5,494 nt of DNA from Acidobacteriota bacterium (GTDB taxonomy: Bacteria; Acidobacteriota; Polarisedimenticolia; J045): NCBI GenBank assembly GCA_020350085.1, contig CP070706.1, forward strand, positions 1,475,567 to 1,481,060. Direction: 5' to 3'. Below are positions 5,327 through 5,494 of this stretch, one piece after another. Under the pieces are notes generated by a model. The model made no database searches and was not told where the DNA came from. It saw only the letters and a program-made list of their open reading frames with translations. Every line of letters begins with the position of its first letter. The stretch's first letter is position 1. The position numbers and the translations under genes were made by a program.

Positions 5327-5494
5327 CTACTCCTCTCCGGAGCGTCCCGTCTCGCCCGAGCCGGCCGATTCCCTCGTTGAGGTGACGGGACGAACCTCAA
5401 TCCTCACCTTGCCATCGACGGTATCGACGCGCAACTCGAGATCCCGCCCTCCCGCCCGGCTTCGAGCGGCGCCGAGATGCCGTCCCAGCCCCTC
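5327..5494 (-). CDS. 3' end of an unrecognised protein gene (5' truncated by the window)
   Basis: A minus-strand frame enters at the window edge and ends at a TAG at 5329-5327, giving the last 55 residues of a longer protein. The other two minus-strand frames are closed by stops in this stretch, the third positions are mostly G/C, and the frame abuts the TPR gene with a 3-base gap, so it is probably real. The visible part has an alternating, strand-like segment, RDLELRVDTVDGKVRIEVRP, followed by a polar Ser/Thr/Gly/Glu tail that looks disordered and ends in SGEE. No family can be named from so little. Its position directly upstream of an exported TPR protein suggests they work together, perhaps at the cell envelope, which is inference. 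The TPR gene's Shine-Dalgarno site lies at the very end of this gene. Confidence 0.65.
   Translation of the reverse strand, partial: EGLGRHLGAARSRAGGRDLELRVDTVDGKVRIEVRPVTSTRESAGSGETGRSGEE
5330..5335 (-). promoter_or_regulatory. Shine-Dalgarno site of the TPR gene
   Basis: GAGGAG on the minus strand sits six bases before the ATG at 5323 and inside the last codons of the upstream partial gene. This fits translational coupling of the two genes and fixes the TPR start, which also begins a clean signal peptide. Confidence 0.6.
5343..5392. repeat. Nine-base perfect inverted repeat before the TPR gene
   Basis: CGTCCCGTC at 5343-5351 is the exact reverse complement of GACGGGACG at 5384-5392, with 32 bases between. 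A smaller CCTC/GAGG hairpin with a three-base loop (5372-5382) lies inside. On the minus-strand transcript the outer stem would end seven bases before the TPR Shine-Dalgarno site. It lies within the coding end of the upstream gene, so it may be only a codon-level coincidence. Confidence 0.4.

Overview
This GC-rich, densely coding window has no RNA gene, mobile element or CRISPR array that I can see. It looks like ordinary chromosome from a proteobacterium, most likely a gammaproteobacterium. That placement is an inference. It rests on the DUF1841 gene (a small proteobacterial family), on an Xaa-Pro aminopeptidase that follows the Escherichia coli PepP pattern closely along its whole length, on strong G/C preference at third codon positions, and on Shine-Dalgarno-led genes packed with overlaps or short gaps.

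The left half (2-2378) is a plus-strand group: the 3' end of an unrecognised gene, a DUF1841 gene overlapping it by four bases (ATGA), a TerB-like gene behind a near-perfect Shine-Dalgarno sequence, and a DUF72 (YecE-like) gene. Gaps are at most about 60 bases and no terminator or promoter is evident between them, so they may be one transcription unit. None of their functions is established biochemically.

The right half (2387-5494) is a minus-strand group. Read in its own direction it has the 3' end of an unrecognised gene, an exported TPR protein starting 3 bases after that stop, a 172-base intergenic stretch, a complete pepP-like Xaa-Pro aminopeptidase gene with all M24B metal ligands, and a CPBP-family intramembrane protease gene overlapping the pepP stop by four bases (ATGA). 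The two halves converge with only 8 bases between the DUF72 and CPBP stop codons.

I found no clear new biological system. The points most worth a second look are the translational coupling of a soluble proline-specific peptidase with a membrane CPBP protease, a DUF72 protein that departs from the usual family motifs, the small uncharacterised plus-strand cluster, and two sets of inverted repeats near starts in the minus-strand group. All of these are modest signals.
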